Assembly (NCBI GenBank): GCA_947259625.1
Contig: CAMYMY010000210.1
Span: 1 to 7,872, forward strand
Length of the DNA: 7,872 nucleotides
Direction: 5' to 3'
Source of the DNA: an uncultured Kiloniellales bacterium
GTDB taxonomy: Bacteria; Pseudomonadota; Alphaproteobacteria; Kiloniellales; JAKSDN01
Both the position numbers and the translations under genes were made by a program. The notes beneath the pieces are model-generated. The model saw only the letters and a list, made by a program, of their open reading frames with translations. It was not told the origin of the DNA and searched no databases. Positions 1-6,052 of this stretch are shown here, piece after piece (the stretch's first letter is position 1; every line of letters starts with the position of its first letter).

Positions 1-112
1 CCGCGCGCTCGGTGAACATCTCGCCGAGCGTGGCGAAGAGCAGCGGCGCCGCGATCCGAATCAGCGCGGCGAGGAAGCCGACCGAGACGACCTGATCGAG
101 GATCTCGCCGAT
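1..112 (-). CDS. BMP-type ABC transporter permease 2, N-terminal part (runs off window)
   Basis: The last gene of the ABC operon; only its first 37 codons are in the window. The translation has a hydrophobic first segment (GFLAALIRIAAPLLFATLG) followed by GEMFTERA. This matches the N-terminus of the second permease of BMP-type nucleoside importers (BPD_transp_2 family), where an APLL..A.LG..F.ERAGV motif is usual. It should form the inner-membrane channel with permease 1. The coding frame is clear but the start is not. It lies in the same frame as permease 1, 12 nt after that gene's TAG. There is no ATG, GTG or TTG between the TAG and the first transmembrane segment. A GGGGAGGGGG Shine-Dalgarno tract stands just before an ATC codon (112 to 110), exactly where homologues would start, so ATC is taken provisionally as the start. 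An ATG miscalled or mutated to ATC, or a downstream CTG, are alternatives. Confidence 0.75.
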   Translation of the reverse strand, partial: MGEILDQVVSVGFLAALIRIAAPLLFATLGEMFTERA

Positions 113-124
113 GGCCCCCTCCCC
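113..124 (-). promoter_or_regulatory. Shine-Dalgarno tract preceding a non-canonical ATC start
   Basis: The 12 nt between the permease 1 stop and the ATC codon read GGGGAGGGGGCC on the minus strand. The GGAGG core lies 5 nt from the ATC, which is normal spacing. This is the main reason for placing the permease 2 start at 112 despite the codon. Confidence 0.5.
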
Positions 125-1189
125 CTAGTGCGCCTGCGCGCGGCGCAGCCGCAGGCGATAGGTGCTGAACAACAGCGCCACGATCATGCAGATGAGGGCC
201 GTGCCCTGGATCACGTCGGCGAGGAACACCGGCACGCCGGTCTTGCGCGACATGGCCTCGGCGCCCGTCAGGACCGCGGCGAAAAAGAGGCCGGCCGGCA
301 CCACGCCCAAGGGGTTCAAGCGCGCCAGCATGGCGATCACGATGCCGGTGTAGCCGTAGCCCGGCGAGAGCGCCGCCATGACCTGGAAGTGCAAACCGCC
401 GACCTCGCCGACGCCGGCAAGGCCGGCGAGGCCGCCGGAGATCACCGCGGTCAGTAGCGTCGTGCGCAGGATATCGATGCCGCCGTGCCGCGCGGCGCGC
501 GGGTTCTCGCCGACGGCCCGGATCGCGAAACCGAGCGTGGTCATGCGCATCAGGAACCACACCCCGAGCGCGGCGAGCGCCGAGAGCAGCACGCCGAGAT
601 GGAGCCGCGTCGCCGTCAGGAGCATGGGAAACTCGGCCTCCAGGCGGATATCCGGCGAATCCGGGTAGCCGCTCAAGGGGTCCTTCCAGGGCCCGTCGAC
701 CAGCGCCATCATGCTGTAGAACATGATGAAATTGAGCATCAGCGTGGCGACCACGTCGTCGACCCGGTAGCGCAGCTTGAGCACTGCCGGCAGCGCCGCC
801 CACAGCCCGCCCGCGATCGCGCCGCAGACGATCATCAGCGGGACCAGGGACCAGGCCGGCAAGCCTTCGCGGGCGCCGATGAAGGCCGCCGCCATGGCGC
901 CGGCGAGCAGCTGCCCCTCGGCGCCGATGTTCCAAAACTTGGCGCGGAAGGCGACCGCGACCGCGAGCCCGGTGAAGATCAGCGGGGTCGCCTTGACCAC
1001 CGTCTCCGACAGGCCGAACGTGCTGCCCAGCGCGCTCGAGAACAGGGCGAGGTAGGCCTCCCCCACGTCCGCCCCGGCCAGCGCGATCAGCCCACTGCAC
1101 AAGACCAGGGTCGCCAGCACCGCGGCCAGCGGAAGCGCCAGGTTGAGCCATGCGGGCGTGCGCTCCCTGAGCTCGAGCGCGAGCCGCAT
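125..1189 (-). CDS. BMP-type ABC transporter permease 1 (BPD_transp_2 family)
   Basis: Encodes a 354-residue inner-membrane permease of the type that works with BMP-family binding proteins to import nucleosides or nucleobases (YufP/NupP-like). Features seen: a short basic N-terminus then a first membrane segment at about residues 15-38; the family signature FWNIGAEGQ at 85-93; several further hydrophobic segments (about 94-104, 115-137, 145-163, 197-214, 245-262, 280-308, 323-342); and a cytoplasmic AVGENPRAARHGGI loop at 225-238, which corresponds to the ATPase-contacting loop. The length is normal for the family. The ATG at 1189 overlaps the ATPase stop by one base (TGATG) and has a GGGAGG Shine-Dalgarno sequence 7 nt upstream, so translation is probably coupled. 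The same frame stays open upstream of this start, but that part is a shadow of the ATPase gene. The gene ends in TAG and permease 2 follows in the same frame. Confidence 0.94.
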   Translation of the reverse strand: MRLALELRERTPAWLNLALPLAAVLATLVLCSGLIALAGADVGEAYLALFSSALGSTFGLSETVVKATPLIFTGLAVAVAFRAKFWNIGAEGQLLAGAMAAAFIGAREGLPAWSLVPLMIVCGAIAGGLWAALPAVLKLRYRVDDVVATLMLNFIMFYSMMALVDGPWKDPLSGYPDSPDIRLEAEFPMLLTATRLHLGVLLSALAALGVWFLMRMTTLGFAIRAVGENPRAARHGGIDILRTTLLTAVISGGLAGLAGVGEVGGLHFQVMAALSPGYGYTGIVIAMLARLNPLGVVPAGLFFAAVLTGAEAMSRKTGVPVFLADVIQGTALICMIVALLFSTYRLRLRRAQAH

Positions 1190-2712
1190 CACGCCGCCTC
1201 CCGCACGCCGGCCATGAGCAGGCCGACCCGCGCGGCGGTCGCCTCGGCCGCGTCGAGGACGTCGATCACCCGCCCTTCGAACATCACCGCGATGCGGTCC
1301 GAGATCTCGAACAGCTCCTCGAGGTCCTCGCTGATCACCAGCACGGCGCGGCCGCGCGCGCGCAGATCGAGGAACTCGTTGTAGACGAACTCCTGGGCCG
1401 CCACGTCGAGGCCGCGGGTCGGCTGCGCGGCCACCAGCACCAGCGGGTCCCAGGCGAGCTCGCGCGCCAGGAGCGCCTTCTGCAGGTTGCCGCCCGACAG
1501 CGTCCCGGTGCGCACCTCCGGCCCCTCGGCCTTGATGCCGAAGCGCAGGATCTGTTCGGTCACGAATGCGCGGATCGCGCCGCGGCTGAGAACGCCGTGC
1601 CGGCTGAACGGCGGCCGGTCGATGCGCGGCAGCGTCATGCTGTCGCCGAGCGGCAGCCCGCCGAGCAGTCCGGCGCCAATGCGGTCCTCGGGGATATCGC
1701 CGACTCCGAGGCCCTGCATCGCCTTGGGGCTCGGCCGCGTCACAGGCTCGCCATCGACCTCGATACGGCCGTCCGTGGGCTCGAGGATGCCGGCGATCAC
1801 CTCGGCCAGCTCGCGCTGTCCGTTGCCCGAGACGCCGGCCACCCCGAGGATCTCGCCGCCGCGCAGCTCGAGCGAAACCTCCGACAGCGCCGCGGTCCGT
1901 CCGTCGCCGCCGCCCGCGCTGACCCGCTCGAGGCGCAGCAGCACCCGACCGGTCTCGACCGGGCGCTTGACCGGCGGCGCCAGCTCGTGACCGCACATCA
2001 ACTCGGCGAGCCGGTGGTTGCTGGTTTCTGCCCCCGCTTCGATGACCGCGACCATCGCGCCTTGGCGCATGACCGCGATACGGTCGGTGATCGCGCGCAC
2101 CTCGTTCAGCTTGTGGCTGATGAAGACGACCCCGACGCCGCGCTCGGCCATGGCCCGGATCGCCGCGAACAGGCCTTCGGTTTCCTGCGGGGTCAGCACC
2201 GAGGTCGGCTCGTCCAGGATCAGGATGCGCGCGCCGCGGAACAGCGCCTTGACGATCTCGAGCCGCTGCTGTTCGCCGACGCTGAGCCGGGAGACCGGCC
2301 GGTCGGGGTCCAGCCCAAGCCCGAATTGTCCGGCGATCTCGCCCAGCCGCGCCCGCGCGCCTTTCTCGTCGAGCCGCCCGCCGCGCCCCTTCTGTCCGAC
2401 CATGAGGTTCTCGAGGACGCTGTGGCGGGGCACGAGGTGGAAGTGCTGGTGCACCATGCCGACGCCGGCGGCCAGCGCGTCGGCCGAGGCGTGCAGGGCG
2501 ACGGGCCGTCCCTCGATGCTGATCGTGCCGGAATCGGCGGCGTACAGGCCGAACAGGATGTTCATCAGCGTCGTCTTGCCGGCGCCGTTCTCGCCGAGCA
2601 GGCCGAGCACCTCGCCGTGGCGCAGCGTCAGGTCGACGTCCCGGTTCGCCTGCACGGACCCGAATGCCTTGGTGATGCCGCGCAGGACCAGAAGGGGCAC
2701 GGTCTCGCTCAT
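1189..2712 (-). CDS. BMP-type ABC transporter ATPase with two nucleotide-binding domains
   Basis: Encodes a 507-residue double ATPase that powers the importer (YufO/NupO-like, same fold plan as sugar importers such as RbsA). NBD1 looks complete: Walker A GENGAGKTT at 40-48, Q-loop Gln89, signature LSVGEQQR at 143-150, Walker B ILILDE at 163-168, and switch His200. NBD2 is degenerate at the ATP site: the Walker A position reads GVSGNGQRE (293-301) without the Lys-Thr pair, and the Walker B Asp-Glu is Ala429-Gln430, although its signature LSGGN (405-409) is intact. This asymmetry is typical of the family, so it is not a sign of decay. The start at ATG 2712 (MSETVP) suits homologues. In-frame GTG 2745 and ATG 2733 lie upstream and cannot be excluded, because the nearest GGAGG is about 14 nt from 2712. 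The gene lies 99 nt after the binding-protein gene and ends in TGA overlapping the permease 1 ATG. Confidence 0.95.
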   Translation of the reverse strand: MSETVPLLVLRGITKAFGSVQANRDVDLTLRHGEVLGLLGENGAGKTTLMNILFGLYAADSGTISIEGRPVALHASADALAAGVGMVHQHFHLVPRHSVLENLMVGQKGRGGRLDEKGARARLGEIAGQFGLGLDPDRPVSRLSVGEQQRLEIVKALFRGARILILDEPTSVLTPQETEGLFAAIRAMAERGVGVVFISHKLNEVRAITDRIAVMRQGAMVAVIEAGAETSNHRLAELMCGHELAPPVKRPVETGRVLLRLERVSAGGGDGRTAALSEVSLELRGGEILGVAGVSGNGQRELAEVIAGILEPTDGRIEVDGEPVTRPSPKAMQGLGVGDIPEDRIGAGLLGGLPLGDSMTLPRIDRPPFSRHGVLSRGAIRAFVTEQILRFGIKAEGPEVRTGTLSGGNLQKALLARELAWDPLVLVAAQPTRGLDVAAQEFVYNEFLDLRARGRAVLVISEDLEELFEISDRIAVMFEGRVIDVLDAAEATAARVGLLMAGVREAA

Positions 2713-2811
2713 CGCCTTACGGCCAGCCTCCATCGCCGGGGCCACCGGCGCGGCACGACGACCGCGCCCGGGACTCCGTACGCTCCTGCCCGGTTTCTGC
2801 TGGGCGTCGCC

Positions 2812-3816
2812 CTAGTCGGACTGCGGGATGCCCTCGTCGACGTCGGTGCGGAAGGTCCCGTCGAGGATCTCCTGCTTGCGCGCCGCGACCAGCTCGGCGA
2901 CGTCCTTGGGCAGCTTTTTCTCCCAGGTCTGGTAGGGCGCGAGGTAGGACCCACCCTTGCCCATGAAGGAGAACTGCCCGAAGTCCTGCGACGAGAAGAC
3001 CCCGGCCTTCACCAGGCTGATGACCTGCTTGACCGTCGGCCACATGTCCCAGACGACGCTGGTCACGACGGTCTCGGGCGACAGACCCGACTGGTCGGAC
3101 ATGTTGCCGATCGCCGCGACCCCCTTCTCCTTGGCCGCCTCGATGACGCCGAAGCGCTCGGCATAGATCACGTCGACCCCGGCCTCGATCTGGGCGAGCG
3201 CCGCCTCCTTGGCCTTCGGCGGGTCGAAGAACGAGCCGATGAAGGAGAACTTGCACTTGGCCGCCTTGTTGACCTCCTTGGCCCCGGCGCAAAACGCGTT
3301 GGACAGGCGGTTGACCTCGGGGATCGGCATGGCCGCGACCACGCCCACGGTATTCGACTTCGACAGCTTGCCCGCCAGCATGCCGCTCAGGTAGGCCGGC
3401 TCGTGAATCCAGTTGTCGAACACGGCGAAGTTGGGCTCGGCCGGCCCCAGGCCCGAGCCGAAGACGAATGCGACCTTGGGATATTGCCGCGCGACCCGGC
3501 GGGTGATGCGCTCGGTGCCGAAGGAATCGCCCATGATCAGGTCGTAGCCGCCCTGGGCGTACTCGTGCAGCACGCGGGCGAAGTCGGCCGCCTTGACGCT
3601 TTCCGACCAGACGTACTCGATGTCGAATTCCTTCTTGGCCCGAAGCAGCGCCACATGGATCTGGTTGACCCAGGGCTCCTCGATCGGCGTCTCGAACACC
3701 GCCGCGACCTTGAGCTTCTCGGCCGCCGTGGCGTTCGCCGCAAAGCCCAGCCAGCCCGCCGTCACCAGCGCCGCCGCTACAAGCAGGTGCAACGCCCGCC
3801 TCCCTGAAAATGTCAT
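2812..3816 (-). CDS. BMP-family periplasmic nucleoside/nucleobase-binding protein
   Basis: Encodes a 334-residue substrate-binding protein of the BMP/PnrA family, the periplasmic receptor for the ABC importer encoded downstream. A Sec signal peptide is clear: basic GRR at residues 5-7, hydrophobic core at about 8-27, and ANATAA before a likely cleavage site at 31-32. There is no lipobox cysteine, so this is a soluble periplasmic protein and not a lipoprotein like Treponema PnrA. The mature part begins KVAAVFETPIEEPWVNQ and keeps the family's YDLIMGDSFG and FDNWIHEPAYLSGMLAG segments. The ATG at 3816 has GGAGGG 6 nt upstream. The 128-bp gap behind upp includes AT-rich TAGTATAG (minus strand, near 3888-3894) that might be part of a promoter, but no convincing -35 box was found. 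Family members bind purine nucleosides or other nucleobase-like ligands; the upp/URC context favours uracil or uridine, which is inference. Confidence 0.93.
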   Translation of the reverse strand: MTFSGRRALHLLVAAALVTAGWLGFAANATAAEKLKVAAVFETPIEEPWVNQIHVALLRAKKEFDIEYVWSESVKAADFARVLHEYAQGGYDLIMGDSFGTERITRRVARQYPKVAFVFGSGLGPAEPNFAVFDNWIHEPAYLSGMLAGKLSKSNTVGVVAAMPIPEVNRLSNAFCAGAKEVNKAAKCKFSFIGSFFDPPKAKEAALAQIEAGVDVIYAERFGVIEAAKEKGVAAIGNMSDQSGLSPETVVTSVVWDMWPTVKQVISLVKAGVFSSQDFGQFSFMGKGGSYLAPYQTWEKKLPKDVAELVAARKQEILDGTFRTDVDEGIPQSD

Positions 3817-3912
3817 TTTCTGCCCTCCGAGTTCGTTTTGTGTTCTGTGCCCGCGGCCTTCTGTCCGGTCGTTCCCGGGCAGCGGCTATACTAGGCAAGG
3901 AAACCGCAACCG

Positions 3913-3936
3913 GCCAGTCGTCTCTGTCCGACCGGC
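3913..3936 (-). terminator. Possible weak terminator or attenuator hairpin after upp
   Basis: Eight nucleotides after the upp stop, the minus strand reads GCCGGTCG, an 8-nt loop, then CGACTGGC. This forms an 8-bp stem with one G-T wobble. It is followed by T-richer sequence (GGTTTCCTT) but not a proper U-tract, so termination would be partial at best. It could also stabilise the upp mRNA end. Confidence 0.35.
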
Positions 3937-3944
3937 GAGAGCGC

Positions 3945-4577
3945 CTACTTCGTCCCGTACAAACGGTCGCCGGCGTCGCCCAAGCCCGGCACGATGTAGC
4001 CGTGCTCATTCAGGCGCTCGTCGATCGCGGCGGTATAGATCGGCACGTCGGGGTGCGCCTCGCCGAGCGCCTCGATGCCCTCCGGCGCGGCCAGCAGGCA
4101 AACGTACTTGATCGTGCGCGCGCCGGCGTCCTTGATGCGCGAGAGCGCGGCCGCGGCCGAGTTGCCGGTCGCCAGCATGGGGTCGACGACGATCACCTGG
4201 CGCTCCTCCAGGCCCTCCGGCACCTTGAAGTAGTACTCGACCGCGACCAGCGTCTCGGGGTCCCGGTAGAGGCCGATATGGCCGACCCGCGCGGAGGGCA
4301 CCAGGTCCAGCATGCCCTCCAGCAGGCCGTTGCCGGCGCGCAGGATGGAGATCAGGACCATCTTCTTGCCTTCCAGCTTGGGCCCCTTGGTCTTGGCAAG
4401 CGGCGTCTCGATCTCGACCTCAGTCAGCGGCAGGTCCCGCGTTACCTCGTAGGCGAGCAGCAGCGAGATCTCGCGCAGCAGCGTGCGGAACTCCGCCGTC
4501 GTGGTCTCGCGGCGGCGCATCAGGGCGAGCTTGTGCTGCACCAGCGGATGATCGACGACGGTGACGTTGTTAGCCAT
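3945..4577 (-). CDS. upp: Uracil phosphoribosyltransferase
   Basis: Encodes a 210-residue cytoplasmic UPRT, full length for the family, which makes UMP from uracil and PRPP. Motifs seen: ILRAG at 78-82 in the PRPP region; the PRPP loop IVVDPMLATGNSA at 129-141 (Asn at 139, where many homologues have Gly); and the C-terminal uracil-binding segment YIVPGLGDAGDRLYGT at 194-209. The start at ATG 4577 (MANNVTVVDHPLVQHKL) is standard, with a purine-rich GGGAGGGGGAG Shine-Dalgarno sequence. Upp is normally a salvage enzyme. In the URC pathway of Lachancea kluyveri, UPRT activity (URC6) is also the entry step of uracil degradation. Its place between URC1-URC4 and an importer suggests it serves both uses here. 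The 230-bp gap upstream implies its own promoter, but only poor boxes (such as TAAAGT near 4604-4609, minus strand) were seen. Confidence 0.97.
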   Translation of the reverse strand: MANNVTVVDHPLVQHKLALMRRRETTTAEFRTLLREISLLLAYEVTRDLPLTEVEIETPLAKTKGPKLEGKKMVLISILRAGNGLLEGMLDLVPSARVGHIGLYRDPETLVAVEYYFKVPEGLEERQVIVVDPMLATGNSAAAALSRIKDAGARTIKYVCLLAAPEGIEALGEAHPDVPIYTAAIDERLNEHGYIVPGLGDAGDRLYGTK

Positions 4578-4668
4578 GGTCTCCCCCTCCCGTTCCAGCC
4601 CCTACTTTAGAGCCTGACCCAAAATGAACGAAGGCAAATCAAAGCTTCAGCAGTTCCACGCCAGATTT

Positions 4669-4754
4669 TGTCGTGGCCGGACTTGATCCGGCCATCCAGG
4701 AGTTGCCGGCCCCGAACGTTGCCCTGGATCGCCGGGTCAAGCCCGGCGATGACA
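4669..4754. repeat. Nested palindromic intergenic repeat (two hairpins forming one larger inverted repeat)
   Basis: Lies in the 230-bp gap between URC4 and upp. Two hairpins are visible. The left one (4673-4695) has 9-nt arms with one G-T mismatch around loop CTTGA. The right one (4728-4750) has perfect 9-bp arms ATCGCCGGG/CCCGGCGAT around loop TCAAG. The two loops are reverse complements of each other, and 32-nt arms 4669-4700 and 4723-4754 match as a larger inverted repeat at 27 of 32 positions with a 22-nt spacer. GATCGCCGGGTCAAGCCCGG-type elements are frequent in alphaproteobacterial intergenic DNA. Here it may stop transcription leaving URC4 or shield mRNA ends. The rest of the gap shows nothing else certain. 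Confidence 0.8.
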
Positions 4755-4807
4755 GAAAGAGCTTTGCTGACACATTGATATCGGGCACTTCGTTTCGAGC
4801 CGGAGTC

Positions 4808-6052
4808 CTAGAGAACCGTGCCGTCGCTGACGACATGAATCGGCGGCCGCCCGTCCGGGCGCCGCTCGCGGGCGATCCGGCGCCCCGCGCTCCAGGTGCC
4901 GCCTTCGAGCACCTTGGCGAGCGGCAGCGCGGTTTCGTCCAGGCCGAGGCGTTCGCGCACCCGCCCGGCGAGCCGGTCGAGCAGGGCCACGGTCAAGGCG
5001 CGCCATTCGACGACCAGCTCCGAGCCGACTTCGTGGCGTCCGCCCAGCACCCCGTCGTGCTTGGGCCGCAGCACGCCCAGGTCGACCAGCAAGCCGCCGT
5101 TGCGGTATTCCGGCAGGCCGGTCAGGTCGCCCAGGCCGGTTACCGCGATGCCGTCCTGCTCCAGGGGCTCGACCAGGGAATAGCTCAGCCACTGCGAGAG
5201 CTTGTGGAACGGCACCAGGCCGCCGGTCAGGTCCTCGCCGGCCGCCGCCGGATGGCGCCAGACGTCGCCCAGGTTGTCGCCGCCCAGCGCGATCCGGCCG
5301 GGCCAGATCGGCCCGAGCCCGCGCAGCACGGCATCCAGGATCACGCCGGCCGGCAGGCGGCCGGCCGGGGCCTGGGCCGCCAGGTAATCGTAGAGGTTGC
5401 CGAGACGCGGCGCGGCGCCGCCGAACATCTCAGGCGCGGCGGCGAGCGCCGCGGCCAGTCCGCGGAGCAGCGCGGCGCGCCCCTCGAGCCCGACCAGCGG
5501 GTTGTCGTCCCCCGCCTGGAAGGCCTCGGCCAGGCGCGCCGCGGTCAGTCCGGCCAGGGCCTCTGCGTCCGCCCTGAGCGGCGCGTCCGGCCGCGCGGAC
5601 AGGGCGCCGCCGAGGAAGAGATGAAAGCTGGCGACCGCGAGACCTTCCGAGCGGCCATAGACCTCGCCGGTCGCGGGTTCGGTGTAGCGCCAGCGCGCGC
5701 CGGCGCCGGCGTCGAGCAGCACACTGGTCACCGCGAGGTCGATGCGGATGCGGGCGATCTCGTCCGTCGGGCTGCCGGCCAGACGTCCGGCGAGCTCGGC
5801 CCAGCGGTCGCGCCCGCCCGCGGCGAATTGGCGCCAGCGGCTGTGGTAGGGGATCTCCAGGGTGGGATAGCTCCGCTCGATCGTCTCCACGACATAGGCC
5901 GCGGCCTCGTCGAGGCGCTCGAGATCCAGCGCGAAGTGGTCGAGGGCGTCCCGCCCGGCGGCGGCGAGGACGGCGTTGCAGCGCAGGCGCACCGCCTGCG
6001 GCGTGCGCAGCCAGGCCACGGCCTTCGCGGGATTGTCGAGTTCCGTCGACAC
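4808..6052 (-). CDS. URC4-type uracil catabolism protein (DUF1688)
   Basis: Encodes a 414-residue protein that resembles the DUF1688/URC4 (Aspergillus urg3) family along its whole length. Conserved-looking blocks are the N-terminal LRTPQAVRLRC (15-25), PYHSRWRQF (68-76), RIDLAVTSVLLDAGAG (103-118), RSEGLAVASF (134-143), a GGDNLGDVWRHP stretch in the middle, and a C-terminal HVVSDGTVL ending exactly at the stop. URC4 is needed for uracil breakdown through the URC pathway in Lachancea kluyveri; its reaction is not something I can assign. No signal peptide or membrane segment is seen, so it is probably cytoplasmic. The start is GTG at 6052, directly after the URC1 TAG with no spacer. Only a weak GGGCGAG-like Shine-Dalgarno sequence precedes it, so expression probably relies on coupling to URC1 translation. 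No better start exists nearby. The 230-bp gap and palindrome after it mark the end of this transcription unit or a break in it. Confidence 0.9.
   Translation of the reverse strand: MSTELDNPAKAVAWLRTPQAVRLRCNAVLAAAGRDALDHFALDLERLDEAAAYVVETIERSYPTLEIPYHSRWRQFAAGGRDRWAELAGRLAGSPTDEIARIRIDLAVTSVLLDAGAGARWRYTEPATGEVYGRSEGLAVASFHLFLGGALSARPDAPLRADAEALAGLTAARLAEAFQAGDDNPLVGLEGRAALLRGLAAALAAAPEMFGGAAPRLGNLYDYLAAQAPAGRLPAGVILDAVLRGLGPIWPGRIALGGDNLGDVWRHPAAAGEDLTGGLVPFHKLSQWLSYSLVEPLEQDGIAVTGLGDLTGLPEYRNGGLLVDLGVLRPKHDGVLGGRHEVGSELVVEWRALTVALLDRLAGRVRERLGLDETALPLAKVLEGGTWSAGRRIARERRPDGRPPIHVVSDGTVL

Noticed and set aside
293..301. Broken second ATP site of the ATPase as a sign of decay
   Set aside because: These are protein residue numbers within the ATPase. 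Loss of the Lys-Thr and Asp-Glu pairs in NBD2 is usual for BMP-type and related double ATPases.
1353..1363. Alternating CG run as possible Z-DNA element
   Set aside because: It encodes an ordinary Arg/Ala stretch of the ATPase and is explained by GC-rich codon choice.
1190..1996. Upstream extension of the permease 1 frame
   Set aside because: This part is Arg/Gly/Ala-rich and out of frame with the real ATPase gene that covers it. Recognisable permease sequence begins at the ATG at 1189, which has a good Shine-Dalgarno sequence.
2713..2745. Longer ATPase starting at GTG 2745 or ATG 2733
   Set aside because: The extra residues are not typical of the family N-terminus and neither start has a good Shine-Dalgarno sequence. 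Kept as an alternative only.
1597..3807. A 736-codon open frame on the plus strand, antisense to the ATPase and binding protein
   Set aside because: Same reasoning: composition-driven shadow of well-recognised genes, with no domain or plausible start signal.
3887..3892. TATACT on the plus strand as a promoter
   Set aside because: There is no matching -35 box at the right distance and no plus-strand gene downstream that it could serve.
4639..4836. A 65-codon minus-strand frame across the palindrome
   Set aside because: Its middle (SSPGLTRRSR, MAGSSPATTK) is just the translation of the palindromic repeat. Such peptides recur as spurious calls in alphaproteobacterial genomes.
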